Positions 16,866 through 25,562 of a stretch of 64,000 nt of DNA are shown here, in pieces. The DNA is from Oceanobacillus sp. HTM 045. GTDB taxonomy: Bacteria > Pseudomonadota > Alphaproteobacteria > Rhodobacterales > Rhodobacteraceae. Below the pieces are notes generated by a model that saw only the letters and a list, made by a program, of their open reading frames with translations, was not told the DNA's origin and did no database searches. Both the position numbers and the translations under genes were made by a program. Each line of letters begins with the position of its first letter. The first letter of the stretch is position 1. The stretch lies in contig WNWL01000006.1 in NCBI GenBank assembly GCA_009733745.1, positions 186,001-250,000 on the forward strand. The letters run 5' to 3'.

Positions 16866-17951
16866 GTGGATCGTCGTTCATTCCTTCGGGCCGGTACCGT
16901 CGGCGCAGCAGGCGCTGCCGCGCTTGCCACCCCTGCCATCGCGCAGGACGTGCAGCAGGTTAAGATGGTCACCACCTGGCCCCGCAACTTCCCGGGCCTC
17001 GGCACCGGCGCCCAGCGCGTCGCCGACCGCATCACCGCCGCCTCGGGCGGCCGGATCGAGGTGAAGCTGTTCGCCGCAGGCGAGCTGGTCCCCGCCTTCG
17101 AGAGCTTCGACGCCGTCGCCTCCGGCTCGGCCGAGATGTATCACGGCGCCGACTACTACTGGCAGGGCAAGCACAAGGGCTTCAACTTCATCACCGCGGT
17201 GCCGCTCGGCCTGACCGCGCAGGAGCAGGAAGCCTGGATCCACTTCGGTGGCGGCCAGGAGCTCTGGGACGAGCTGGCGGCCGGCTTCGGCGTCAAGGGC
17301 TTCCTCGCGGGCAACACCGGCGTCCAGATGGGCGGCTGGTTCCGCAACCCGATCACGTCGATGGACGACATGAAGGGCCTGAAGATGCGCATGCCGGGCC
17401 TCGGCGGCGAGGTCCTCCGTCAGATCGGCGCGACCGCCGTGGCGCTTCCGGGCGGCGAGATCTTCCCGGCCCTGCAGGCCGGCACGATCGACGCGACCGA
17501 GTGGGTCGGCCCGTACAACGACATGGCGTTCGGGTTCCAGAAGATCCTCAAGAACTACATGTACCCGGGCTTCCACGAGCCGGGCTCGGCCCTGTCGGTC
17601 GGCATGAACAAGGCGTGGTGGGACGGCCTGAACGACGCCGACAAGGCGCTGATCGAGGCCTGCTGCACCGCCGAGAACGACGCCATGATGGCCGAGTTCA
17701 ACGCCCGCAACGGCGACAGCCTGACGAAGTTGCTGAACGACGAGGGCGTGCAGCTCCACAAGTTCCCGGACGAGGTCTTCCAGGCGATCGCCGACGCGTC
17801 CGAGCAGGTCGTGGCCGACACCGCCAATGTCGACGACATCGGCAAGCGGATCTACGAGAGCTACGCCGCGTTCCGCAAGTCGGTCGCCGGCTGGTCGAAG
17901 CTCTCCGACCAGGCCTACATGGACGCCCGCGCCAAGGCGCTCGGCTTCTGA
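16866..17951 (+). CDS. dctP: TRAP transporter substrate-binding protein, TakP-like
   Basis: Periplasmic solute receptor of a TRAP (tripartite, Na+-driven) importer. GTG at 16866 follows GGGAGG at 16855-16860 and yields a Tat-type signal DRRSFLRAGTVGAAGAAALATPAIA. The mature part has the DctP/TakP hallmarks: ESFDAVASGSAEMYHGADYYWQGK, the conserved Arg in KGLKMRMPGLGGEVL, and the Trp-containing IDATEWVGPYNDMAFGF. This subfamily includes the 2-oxo-acid binder TakP of Rhodobacter sphaeroides, so pyruvate-like substrates are likely but not proven. First gene of dctPQM. Confidence 0.95.
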   Translation: MDRRSFLRAGTVGAAGAAALATPAIAQDVQQVKMVTTWPRNFPGLGTGAQRVADRITAASGGRIEVKLFAAGELVPAFESFDAVASGSAEMYHGADYYWQGKHKGFNFITAVPLGLTAQEQEAWIHFGGGQELWDELAAGFGVKGFLAGNTGVQMGGWFRNPITSMDDMKGLKMRMPGLGGEVLRQIGATAVALPGGEIFPALQAGTIDATEWVGPYNDMAFGFQKILKNYMYPGFHEPGSALSVGMNKAWWDGLNDADKALIEACCTAENDAMMAEFNARNGDSLTKLLNDEGVQLHKFPDEVFQAIADASEQVVADTANVDDIGKRIYESYAAFRKSVAGWSKLSDQAYMDARAKALGF

Positions 17952-17969
17952 TCGGTCTCTGACCACTCC

Positions 17970-17995
17970 GGGCGCGGCCTCGCGGGGCCGCGCCC
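17970..17995 (+). terminator. Intercistronic hairpin between dctP and dctQ
   Basis: GGGCGCGGCC and GGCCGCGCCC form a perfect 10-bp stem with a 6-base loop, 18 bases after the dctP stop. No T-run follows. A stabilising or partial-termination hairpin here would give more binding protein than permease, as is common for such operons. Confidence 0.6.
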
Positions 17996-18055
17996 ATTCA
18001 AAGACGGACGGCGCGGAAAAGCGCCGCCGCCGAGGGAACTCCGGGGGAAGGCGCC

Positions 18056-18913
18056 GTGCACAGGCTCTACAGGACTCTTGACGGTATCAACGAGACGCTC
18101 GGGCGCTTCGTTGCCTGGTTCACGCTCCTCATGGTGCTGATCCAGTTCATTCTCGTACTGATGCGCTATGTCTTCTCGGCCGCCGACTTCCTCGGCGTGT
18201 CGTCGCTCTGGTGGCAGGAGGCGATCGTCTACCTGCACGGCGCGCTGATCATGCTGGGCGCGGGATACACCTTCCTGCACAACGGCCATGTCCGGGTGGA
18301 CATCATCTACCGCGAGGCCTCGGAGAAGAAGAAGGACTGGACCGACCTGCTCGGCTCGCTCCTGTTCCTGCTGCCGGTCTGCTACATCATCTGGTGGTCG
18401 ACCATGCCGAACATCACGAACGCGTGGCCCGAACTCTACGTCGTGTTCGGTGACAGCTTCGTGGTCGGCGACCCTGCGAAATACATCAACAACGTGGTCG
18501 CGCCCGACGCCCGCGAGGGCGGCGCGATGATCATGGACGGGGGCGCGCTGCAGGCGCGGCTCGAACAGATCATCGCCGCCGCCGGGACCGAGACCCCGCT
18601 GGACCTGCCCGGCGCCGTGCGCAAGCTGATGTCCGAAGATCCGGGCGCCTTCCTCGGCAGCGAGCCGGTCGCGGCCGCCGTGGCCGAGGAGGTCCGCTCG
18701 CGGTCCTGGGGCTTCGGCCCGATCCTGCCGGTCGGCGGCGAGGGCTCGACCGAGGCGTCCGGCATTCCCGCCAAGTGGGCGCTCAAGACAACGATCCTGC
18801 TGCTGGCCGTCGTGCTGGCAATCCAGGCCGTCTCCACCGCGATCAAGGCCGCGATGCGGCTTGCGGGCCACGAGGTCTACGACCCGCACCGCACCGAAGA
18901 GAGCCTGGACTGA
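18056..18913 (+). CDS. dctQ: TRAP transporter small permease subunit (DctQ)
   Basis: 285 residues from GTG 18056 after GGGGAAGG. TM1 carries FTLLMVLIQFILVLMRYVF and is followed by the family-typical WWQEAIVYLHGALIMLGAGYTFLHNGHVRVDI, then TM3 (LLFLLPVCYII), and a last helix near residues 245-262. Standard DctQ is about 160-220 residues. The extra length is a hydrophilic stretch of roughly 110 residues between the third and last helices (KYINNVVAPDAREGG through GPILPVGGEGSTEASG). Found with the long DctM, this matches the larger TRAP subtype rather than a gene fusion. Confidence 0.9.
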   Translation: MHRLYRTLDGINETLGRFVAWFTLLMVLIQFILVLMRYVFSAADFLGVSSLWWQEAIVYLHGALIMLGAGYTFLHNGHVRVDIIYREASEKKKDWTDLLGSLLFLLPVCYIIWWSTMPNITNAWPELYVVFGDSFVVGDPAKYINNVVAPDAREGGAMIMDGGALQARLEQIIAAAGTETPLDLPGAVRKLMSEDPGAFLGSEPVAAAVAEEVRSRSWGFGPILPVGGEGSTEASGIPAKWALKTTILLLAVVLAIQAVSTAIKAAMRLAGHEVYDPHRTEESLD

Positions 18914-18926
18914 GGGGGCCGGCAGA

Positions 18927-20606
18927 ATGGAATGGATCATTCACCATCTCGAACTCGTGATGTTCGTCGCGGCGGTCATCTTCCTGCTGCGCGGCTACCC
19001 GGTGGCCTTCACGCTCGCGGGCGTCGGCCTCCTGTTTGCCCTGATCGGCGTCTGGGCCGGCGAGGGCGACTTCGCCTCCGGCGATCTCGGCTTCCTCGAG
19101 TTCTACTACAACCGCATCTTCGGCCTGATGGACGAGACCAACGAGGTGCTCGTCGCGGTGCCGCTGTTCATCTTCATGGGGGTGATGCTCGAACGCTCCC
19201 AGGTGGCGGGCGAGCTGCTGGAGACGATGGGCAAGCTGTTCGGCACCGTCCGCGGCGGCCTCGGCCTCTCGGTGGTGTTCGTCGGTATGCTGCTGGCCGC
19301 CTCCACCGGCATCGTCGGCGCGACCGTGGTGACGATGGGGCTGATCTCGCTCCCCACCATGCTGAAGTACAACTACTCGAAGGGCCTCGCCTGCGGCTCC
19401 ATCGCCGCCTCGGGCACGCTGGGGCAGATCATCCCGCCCTCGATCGTGCTCGTCATCCTCGGCGACACGATCTCGAACGAGTACACGCAGGCCCGCCAGA
19501 ACATCAACACCAAGCTCCAGGAAGCGGCCTGGGCCGAGGGCAACTACTCCTTCTCGCCCGAGCCGATCGACCCGGTCTCGGTCGGCGACATCTTCGCCGG
19601 CGCGATGATCCCCGGCCTGATCCTGGTCGGCATCTACATGCTCTACCAGGTCGCCATGGCGATCTTCGTGCCGTCCTCCTCGCCGGTGATCGAGGTGCCG
19701 GAGGAAGAGCGCGTCGGCCCGCTCCAGGTGCTGCGCGTGCTGATCCCGCCGATCACGCTGATCATCGCCGTGCTCGGCTCGATCCTCGCCGGCATCGCCA
19801 CCCCGACCGAGGCCGCCGCCGTCGGCGCGGTCGGCGCGATCCTGCTGGCGGGCGAGCGGTTCAACGAGGCCAATCCCTGGCCCCAGGTGCTCGCCTTCGC
19901 CGGCGTGGTCGGCGCGCTGGTCATGACCATGTTCTTCGACCTGCGGATCGTGCGCGACGAGATCGACCCGACCGACGAGATCGGCATCTACATCGCCGCC
20001 GGCTTCTGCGGCCTGGTCGCCATCGGCATCCTCTCCAGCCTCTGGCGGGCGCTGCGCAAGCGCGACGCCGGAACCGGCAAGCCGGTGCTGATCGACGTGA
20101 TGCAGTCGACCACCAAGGTCACCTGCATGGTGTTCGTCATCCTGATCGGCGCGCAGCTCTTCAACCTGACCTTCCGCGGCCTCGGCGGCGAGGAGACGGT
20201 GCACGAGCTGCTCACCGGCCTGCCGGGCGGGGCCTGGGGCGCGATGTTCGCCGTCATGCTGGTGATGTTCGTGCTCGGCTTCTTCCTCGACTTCCTGGAA
20301 ATCGTCTTCGTGGTCGTGCCGATCATGGCGCCGGTGCTGTTCTCCTACTCCGACGCGGATGGCGGCGTGCTGTTCCACCCGGTCTGGGTGGCGGTGATGA
20401 TCGGCGTCAACCTGCAGACCTCGTTCCTCACGCCGCCCTTCGGCTTCGCGCTGTTCTACCTGCGCGGCGTGGCGCCGGCCACGGTGCGGACGATCGACAT
20501 CTACAAGGGCGTGATCCCGTTCGTGATCATCCAGATCGGGATGCTGTTCATCCTCGGGTCGTTCCCCGCGCTGGCAACGTGGCTTCCGGGTGTCGTATTC
20601 GACTAG
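18927..20606 (+). CDS. dctM: TRAP transporter large permease subunit (DctM)
   Basis: 559 residues, the main Na+-coupled permease. N-terminal hydrophobic helices start at LVMFVAAVIFLLRGYPVAF, followed by NEVLVAVPLFIFMGVMLERS, the signature GLGLSVVFVGMLLAASTGIVGATV, and GSIAASGTLGQIIPPSIVLVI. Usual DctM is about 430 residues; the extra length falls in loops, including residues about 185-215 and 255-280 with charged inserts. ATG at 18927 is 13 bases after the dctQ stop. Forms the importer with the two upstream genes. Confidence 0.95.
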   Translation: MEWIIHHLELVMFVAAVIFLLRGYPVAFTLAGVGLLFALIGVWAGEGDFASGDLGFLEFYYNRIFGLMDETNEVLVAVPLFIFMGVMLERSQVAGELLETMGKLFGTVRGGLGLSVVFVGMLLAASTGIVGATVVTMGLISLPTMLKYNYSKGLACGSIAASGTLGQIIPPSIVLVILGDTISNEYTQARQNINTKLQEAAWAEGNYSFSPEPIDPVSVGDIFAGAMIPGLILVGIYMLYQVAMAIFVPSSSPVIEVPEEERVGPLQVLRVLIPPITLIIAVLGSILAGIATPTEAAAVGAVGAILLAGERFNEANPWPQVLAFAGVVGALVMTMFFDLRIVRDEIDPTDEIGIYIAAGFCGLVAIGILSSLWRALRKRDAGTGKPVLIDVMQSTTKVTCMVFVILIGAQLFNLTFRGLGGEETVHELLTGLPGGAWGAMFAVMLVMFVLGFFLDFLEIVFVVVPIMAPVLFSYSDADGGVLFHPVWVAVMIGVNLQTSFLTPPFGFALFYLRGVAPATVRTIDIYKGVIPFVIIQIGMLFILGSFPALATWLPGVVFD

Positions 20607-20621
20607 GAACGCCTGATCCTC

Positions 20622-20643
20622 CCGGTCGGCCCTTGCCGACCGG
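20622..20643 (+). terminator. Hairpin after dctM
   Basis: CCGGTCGG / CCGACCGG, 8-bp stem, 15 bases past the dctM stop. A second hairpin follows at 20665-20695 (GAACGCCGC / GCGGCGTTC), trailed by TCCGTT. Together they probably end the dctPQM transcript. Confidence 0.6.
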
Positions 20644-20664
20644 CGGCATGGAAGTGCAATCTGC

Positions 20665-20695
20665 GAACGCCGCTCCCGGACCGGGCGCGGCGTTC
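20665..20695 (+). terminator. Second hairpin downstream of dctM
   Basis: Perfect 9-bp arms GAACGCCGC and GCGGCGTTC around a GC-rich loop, followed by a weak T-containing tail. Confidence 0.5.
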
Positions 20696-20749
20696 TCCGT
20701 TCCCGTCGTGAGCCGCCTGCAACCAGAACCCGCGAGAGACCCGCAAACG

Positions 20750-22006
20750 ATGTCCGACCTCCTCCGGCGCGTTACGCGCATATCCTTTCCCTGCTCCCCC
20801 GCCCTCGCCGCCAGCCTCTGCCTCGCAACCGCCCTGCCCTTCGCCGCCCTGCCCTCCCCCGCCGCCGCGGGCGAGATCCGGGTCGGCGCGCTCTCCGACC
20901 TGACCGGCGCCTACAGCCATGTCGGCGCGTTGATGGCCGACGCGAAGGACCTCGCCGCGGCCGATGTCAACGCGCAGGGCGGCCTGCTCGCCACCGGCGA
21001 GACCTACACGCTGGTCCGCGGCGACAGCCGCTGCAATGCCGACGACGGCCTCGCCGCCGGCCGCGCGGTGTTCGAGAGCGGCATCGTCGCCATGCTCGGC
21101 GCCACCTGCTCCGGCGCCACCATCGCGATGGCCGAGAACGTCGCCATCCCGAACGGCCTGATGGTGATCTCGCCCAGCGCCACCGCGCCTGTGATCAGCG
21201 GCATGAAGGACAACGACCTCGTCTTCCGGATGTCGCCGTCCGACCTGTTCCTCTCCGAGGCGCTCTCGGCGATGGTGCTCGACCGCGGCATCAAGCGCGC
21301 CGCCGTGACATGGGCGGACGACGCCTACAACAAGGGCGTCGGCGACGCGTTCCTGGCCGAGTTCCGCGCGCATGGCGGCATCGTCACCGCCGAGGCCGAG
21401 CATGTCGCCGGCAGCACCGACTACGCCGCGCTGGTCGGCCAGCTCGCCACGGGCGAGACCGACGTGCTGATCGTCTTCGCCTATTACGACGCCTCCGGCG
21501 CCGACGTGATCAACGCCGCGCTGGCGGAAGGCAGCTTCAAGATCTTCTTCGGCGCCGACGGCATGATCAACGACGGGCTGGTCACGCAGGTCGGGGCGGA
21601 GAATCTCGGCTGGTCGCTCTTCATGATCGCCGCCGCCGACCGGCGCACCGCGGGCTACAAGCGGTTCACGAAGATCGCCGAGGCCGCCGGGCTCGACCCG
21701 GCAACGCCCTTCCTCGCCCAGTCCTACGACGCCGCCTTCCTCGCCGCGCTGGCGATCGAGAAGGCCGGCAGCACCGACCCGGCGGCGATCCGGGACGCGC
21801 TGCGCGACGTCGCCAACGCGCCCGGCGCGCGCGTCCTCCCGGGCGAGTGGGCCGAGGCCAAGGCGCTCATCGCCGCGGGGGAGGACATCAACTACTTCGG
21901 CGCCTCCGGCCAGGTCGAGTTCGACGCCGCCGGCGATACCCCGGGCCGTTTCTCGGTCGATACCGTGAAGCCGGACGGCAGCTGGGACGTGTTCGTCCTC
22001 CGCTGA
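20750..22006 (+). CDS. ABC-type branched-chain-amino-acid-family binding protein
   Basis: 418 residues of the periplasmic binding protein type 1 (LivK-like) fold. A signal peptide (ALAASLCLATALPFAALPSPAAA) is followed by IRVGALSDLTGAYSHVGALM. The family core includes LGATCSGATIAMAENVAIPNGLMVISPSATAP, a disulfide-type Cys pair is likely (RCNADDG and ATCSG), and SYDAAFLAALAIEKAG lies late. No ABC permease or ATPase genes are near, so it is an orphan receptor: either it serves a transporter elsewhere or acts as a sensor component. Separated from dctM by the hairpins. Confidence 0.9.
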   Translation: MSDLLRRVTRISFPCSPALAASLCLATALPFAALPSPAAAGEIRVGALSDLTGAYSHVGALMADAKDLAAADVNAQGGLLATGETYTLVRGDSRCNADDGLAAGRAVFESGIVAMLGATCSGATIAMAENVAIPNGLMVISPSATAPVISGMKDNDLVFRMSPSDLFLSEALSAMVLDRGIKRAAVTWADDAYNKGVGDAFLAEFRAHGGIVTAEAEHVAGSTDYAALVGQLATGETDVLIVFAYYDASGADVINAALAEGSFKIFFGADGMINDGLVTQVGAENLGWSLFMIAAADRRTAGYKRFTKIAEAAGLDPATPFLAQSYDAAFLAALAIEKAGSTDPAAIRDALRDVANAPGARVLPGEWAEAKALIAAGEDINYFGASGQVEFDAAGDTPGRFSVDTVKPDGSWDVFVLR

Positions 22007-22088
22007 CGGGGCGGGCCAGGTATCGGGACAGTCTCGACGGGAAGCGCGAATTCCCCGAGGCTGTCCCCTCCCGCTACGGAGCCACCAC

Positions 22089-22664
22089 GTGACCGACCGC
22101 ACCGCCCGCACCGCCATCGTCCATTTCTCCGCCACCGGCACCACCGCCGCGCTGGCGGAGGCCGCGGCGGCAGGCGCGCGCGAGGCGGGAGAGGTGGAAA
22201 TCCACGCCATCACCGCCGCCGACATCGACGGCGGGCGCTTCGTCACCGAGGCGGCGCTGGAGATGGTCGACCGGGCGGACGCGGTCCTGTTCGGAAGCCC
22301 GACCTTCATGGGCGGCCCCGCGGCCCAGTTCAAGGCGTTCGCCGACGCCTCCTCCGAACGGTGGGAGCCGCAGGCCTGGGCCGGCAAGGCCGCCGCCGGC
22401 TTCACCGCCGGCAACTGCCCGAACGGCGACCAGACCCACACGCTGGTCTACTTCACCGTCCTCGCCGCGCAGCACGGCATGATCTGGTGCGGCCTCGACG
22501 TGCCCTGGGGCGTCGACGCCGGGGGCATCAACCGGCTCGGCGTCCAGACCGGCCTCGCGGCCCAGCCGGTCGACGGCGGGCTGCCGGAGGAAGACCTCGC
22601 CACCGCCCGCCATCTCGGCCGCCGCACGGCCCTTCTCGGCGGCAGATTGCGCATGTGCCCCTGA
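22089..22664 (+). CDS. Flavodoxin/WrbA-like flavoprotein
   Basis: 191 residues from GTG 22089. The N-terminal FMN-phosphate loop reads HFSATGTTAALAEAAAAG, and AVLFGSPTFMGGPAAQFKAFADASS is the second flavin-contact segment of NAD(P)H:quinone oxidoreductases. The central GKAAAGFTAGN is also family-typical. Probably a two-electron quinone or flavin reductase, but the exact substrate is unknown. It is convergent with the DUF6314-like gene, with a cluster of GTCAC inverted repeats between. Confidence 0.85.
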   Translation: MTDRTARTAIVHFSATGTTAALAEAAAAGAREAGEVEIHAITAADIDGGRFVTEAALEMVDRADAVLFGSPTFMGGPAAQFKAFADASSERWEPQAWAGKAAAGFTAGNCPNGDQTHTLVYFTVLAAQHGMIWCGLDVPWGVDAGGINRLGVQTGLAAQPVDGGLPEEDLATARHLGRRTALLGGRLRMCP

Positions 22665-22678
22665 GGGCAATTTCGGGC

Positions 22679-22702
22679 CATGTCACCCCTGGCGGTGACA
22701 TG
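22679..22702. terminator. Perfect inverted repeat CATGTCACC/GGTGACATG
   Basis: 9-bp arms around a 6-base loop, 15 bases after the flavodoxin stop, in the convergent gap. It can act as a bidirectional terminator stem, though T-runs are missing on both sides. Further GTCAC/GTGAC boxes follow to 22845. Confidence 0.5.
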
Positions 22703-22847
22703 CGGCTCCTTTCGGGAACGGGCTGACAAACTCGTTTCACATCTTGTCATCCGGTTTCGGTGACTTCCGTTTCACCCCGGATGCGCCCTGCGGGCCGAGG
22801 CAAGTCACCGCGCCGGATCACCGCTGATGTCACCGGAAGTGACGTCC

Positions 22848-23279
22848 TCACCGGCGGGAATAGCGGGTCTCCATGACATAGTCCTTCTTCGGCCCGTGAA
22901 CCTCCCAGCGGGTCTCCCAACTGTCTGATTCAAAACGGTAATGGACCATGTAGACATCCGGGTCGCAGGTATGCACCGCCTCCGGGCGGGCCACGTCGAA
23001 CTCGTGGAACTCGCGCCCGTCCTCGAACGCGACCGACACGCGGCCCGGCTTCGGGAACCGGAACAGGAGCACCCGGCCCGACTGGAAGTCCTGCCCCTCG
23101 AACCGCAGAACGCCCGACTCGCGGCAGGTAAGCCCCTGGTCATCCGGCAGGAATTCCGCCTCCCCCCAGAACTCCCCGACCACCTTGTCCGGCACGTTCA
23201 GGATCAGCCGTTGCATCCCCCAGCGCCCCGCGAACCAGTCCTGCGAGGCCACCCGCCGAAGTGCCGTCCGCTCGCTCAA
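22848..23279 (-). CDS. DUF6314-like small protein
   Basis: 143 residues, soluble, no signal peptide. Beta-rich lipocalin-like alternation: FAGRWGMQRLILNVPD, GEAEFLPDDQGLTCRESGVLRF, QSGRVLLFRFPKPGRVSVAFEDGREFHEFD, and VYMVHYRFESDSWETRWEVHGPKKDYVMET. This resembles the family I know as DUF6314, which has no established function. Divergent from purB. Confidence 0.7.
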   Translation of the reverse strand: MSERTALRRVASQDWFAGRWGMQRLILNVPDKVVGEFWGEAEFLPDDQGLTCRESGVLRFEGQDFQSGRVLLFRFPKPGRVSVAFEDGREFHEFDVARPEAVHTCDPDVYMVHYRFESDSWETRWEVHGPKKDYVMETRYSRR

Positions 23280-23420
23280 GATGCCGCCTTTCCGCTCTCC
23301 AGGGCCCGTAGGGGCGTCTCCGGAACCTAGGAGCGTGCCGCGCGATGGACAACAGGCGTCCGTGTTGCTACTTCGCCCGCGACATTCACCCGCCTACGAT
23401 CACCTGCCGGAGACCCGCCC

Positions 23421-24725
23421 ATGATCCCCCGCTATTCCCGACCCGAAATGGCCGCGATCTGGGCCCCGGAGACCCGTTTCCGCATCTGGTTCGAGATCGA
23501 GGCCCATGCCTGCGACGCGCAGGCCGCGCTCGGCGTGATCCCGAAGGAGGCCGCGGAGAAGGTCTGGACCGCGAAGGACGTCGAATTCGACGTCGCCCGG
23601 ATCGACGAAATCGAGGCTGTCACCAAGCACGATGTCATCGCTTTTCTCACCCACCTCGCCGAACATGTCGGCCCCGAGGCCCGTTTCGTGCACCAGGGGA
23701 TGACATCCTCCGACATCCTCGACACCTGCCTATCCGTACAACTCGCCCGCGCCTCCGATATCCTCCTCACGGACCTCGATAACCTGCTGAAAGCGTTGAA
23801 GAAACGCGCGCTGGAGCACAAGGAGACCGTGTGCATCGGGCGGAGCCACGGCATCCATGCCGAGCCGGTCACCTTCGGGCTCAAGCTAGCGCAGGCCTAT
23901 GCCGAGTTCGACCGCGCGAAGACCCGCCTCTTGGCCGCGCGGGCAGAGATCGCCACCTGCGCGATCTCCGGTGCGGTCGGGACGTTCGCGAATATCGATC
24001 CGTCGGTCGAGGCGCATGTCGCGGAGAAGATGGGCCTCGCGGTCGAGCCGGTCTCGACGCAAGTCATCCCGCGTGACCGGCACGCGATGTTCTTCGCCGC
24101 GCTGGCGGTGATCGCGTCCAGCGTGGAGCGGCTCGCGACCGAGGTGCGCCACCTGCAGCGGACCGAGGTGCTGGAGGCGGAGGAGTATTTCTCGCCCGGC
24201 CAGAAGGGCTCCTCGGCGATGCCGCACAAGCGCAACCCGGTGCTGACCGAGAACCTGACCGGCCTCGCGCGGCTGGTGCGCTCGATGGCCCTGCCGGCGA
24301 TGGAGAATGTAGCGCTCTGGCACGAGCGGGACATCTCGCACTCCTCCGTCGAGCGCAATATCGGCCCGGACGCCACCGTGACGCTCGATTTCGCGCTCGC
24401 GCGCCTGACCTCCGTGGTGGACCGGCTGGTGGTCTACCCGGAGAACATGGAGCGGAACATGAACCGGATGCGCGGGCTGATCCACTCGCAGCGGGTCCTG
24501 CTCGCGCTCACCCAGAAGGGCGTCAGCCGGGAGGACGCCTACCGCCTCGTCCAGCGCAACGCGATGAAGGTCTGGGAGGAGGGCGCGGACTTCCTGGCCG
24601 AGCTGGCATCCGACGCGGACGTGACCGCGGCGCTCTCGCCCGCCGAGATCGAGGAGAATTTCGACCTCGGCTACCACACCAAGCATGTCGACACGATCTT
24701 CGACCGGGTGTTCGGCGAGCACTGA
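23421..24725 (+). CDS. purB: Adenylosuccinate lyase
   Basis: Cleaves SAICAR to AICAR and adenylosuccinate to AMP in purine synthesis. The 434-residue protein has the fumarase/aspartase superfamily blocks: HQGMTSSDILDTCLSVQLA, CIGRSHGIHAEPVTFGLKL, and the signature GSSAMPHKRNPVLTENL with the flexible catalytic Ser loop. The length matches the bacterial PurB subfamily of about 430. Start at ATG 23421 gives the conserved MIPRYSRPEMAAIWAPETRF. First of several purine genes in the window, transcribed singly here. Confidence 0.97.
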   Translation: MIPRYSRPEMAAIWAPETRFRIWFEIEAHACDAQAALGVIPKEAAEKVWTAKDVEFDVARIDEIEAVTKHDVIAFLTHLAEHVGPEARFVHQGMTSSDILDTCLSVQLARASDILLTDLDNLLKALKKRALEHKETVCIGRSHGIHAEPVTFGLKLAQAYAEFDRAKTRLLAARAEIATCAISGAVGTFANIDPSVEAHVAEKMGLAVEPVSTQVIPRDRHAMFFAALAVIASSVERLATEVRHLQRTEVLEAEEYFSPGQKGSSAMPHKRNPVLTENLTGLARLVRSMALPAMENVALWHERDISHSSVERNIGPDATVTLDFALARLTSVVDRLVVYPENMERNMNRMRGLIHSQRVLLALTQKGVSREDAYRLVQRNAMKVWEEGADFLAELASDADVTAALSPAEIEENFDLGYHTKHVDTIFDRVFGEH

Positions 24726-24814
24726 GGCGACCGGATTGGCGGTCGCAAGGTTGCGACCGCCGCAAGTCACTGTAATTCCACAGAAAAAGTGTTAACGGCG
24801 CACGAGTAGCACGG

Positions 24815-25009
24815 TCAGGCCGAGATCTTGCCGCGGATTGCCCGCGCGACGAGACAGGCGACCGGCACCGCGAGGACCGCGCCGATGGCGGCGGCGAGGC
24901 CGATCCCCACCCCGTCGAAGAGCGCGGGCATGACGACCACGACCGTCACCAGCGACCCCATGCTCGTCGGGGCGATGATGATGTAGAGAAGCGGGGCGAT
25001 CCTGAAAAT
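24815..25009 (-). CDS. Small two-helix membrane protein, probable ATT start
   Basis: A short frame missed by ATG-only calling. From ATG 24961 it reads 48 residues (MGSLVTVVVVMPALFDGVG, then IGLAAAIGAVLAVPVACLVARAIRG). In-frame upstream sequence continues with FRIAPLLYIIIAPTS to ATT at 25007-25009, for 64 residues and two transmembrane helices. It resembles the roughly 60-residue Rhodobacterales membrane proteins often labelled CTP synthetase by error, which begin M-F-R-hydrophobic. An in-frame stop lies about 30 codons upstream and no ATG, GTG or TTG is available at the matching position. Start uncertain; coding nature fairly likely. Confidence 0.6.
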   Translation of the reverse strand: MFRIAPLLYIIIAPTSMGSLVTVVVVMPALFDGVGIGLAAAIGAVLAVPVACLVARAIRGKISA

Positions 25010-25118
25010 TGGAACCGCCGTATTGGCAGGCTCCGGCGCATCTTCAATAGTACACGCGAAAATCGTTGATTTCGGTCAACGGGCACACCTTCGGGCGAAG
25101 ACCGTCAACGGCACGCCG

Positions 25119-25433
25119 TCACGAGGCGGTACAGCGCGCCCAGATTTCCGCCTGGATCTGGAAATCGTCGATCTTGTCGCGCAGGGCCTGGTCGCGCACC
25201 GGGATCTCGGCGCAGCGCAGGTCGCTCAGGACGCGCATGAAGAGCGCGGTCACGTCCCTGAAATCGCTGGACAGTTCGCGGGCATAGCTGCGCGATGCCT
25301 CGGGGTCCATCCCGATCAGTTCGGCGGCCCAGCGTGCCGCGAGCCAGGCCCGCCGTGCCGCAGCGCGGTCGCGCAGCGATCCGGCGGGCGCCGCCGGAAA
25401 GGGCACGACATTGGAGGTGTCAGTCATCAGCAT
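25119..25433 (-). CDS. Divergent paralogue of the F1-ATPase zeta inhibitor (DUF1476-like)
   Basis: 104 residues. The stretch ARRAWLAARWAAELIGMDPE aligns by eye with [20 protein letters not shown] of the canonical zeta subunit 3 kb downstream, and SYARELSSDFRDV aligns with [18 protein letters not shown] near the end matches LRKKM. The N-terminal inhibitory helix region of zeta ([17 protein letters not shown]) is replaced by MTDTSNVVPFPAAPAGSLRDR. It could be a specialised regulator or a non-inhibitory relative. ATG at 25427 is an alternative start. Confidence 0.65.
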   Translation of the reverse strand: MLMTDTSNVVPFPAAPAGSLRDRAAARRAWLAARWAAELIGMDPEASRSYARELSSDFRDVTALFMRVLSDLRCAEIPVRDQALRDKIDDFQIQAEIWARCTAS

Positions 25434-25562
25434 CCGCGGCTCCCGAAGGTGTCGTGAGGGAGGCTTCTGCCCGGCATGGCCCCGTTCGCGGGTCCGCAGA
25501 CACTATGCGCCGCGTCTTAACGGCGGGTTGCCGGGACGGGTGGAACCGCTATCTCTCGGTGC

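Noticed and set aside
18843-20378. 511-codon minus-strand frame opposite dctM
   Set aside because: His/Asp/Glu-rich translation with no domain, antisense to a certain DctM gene.
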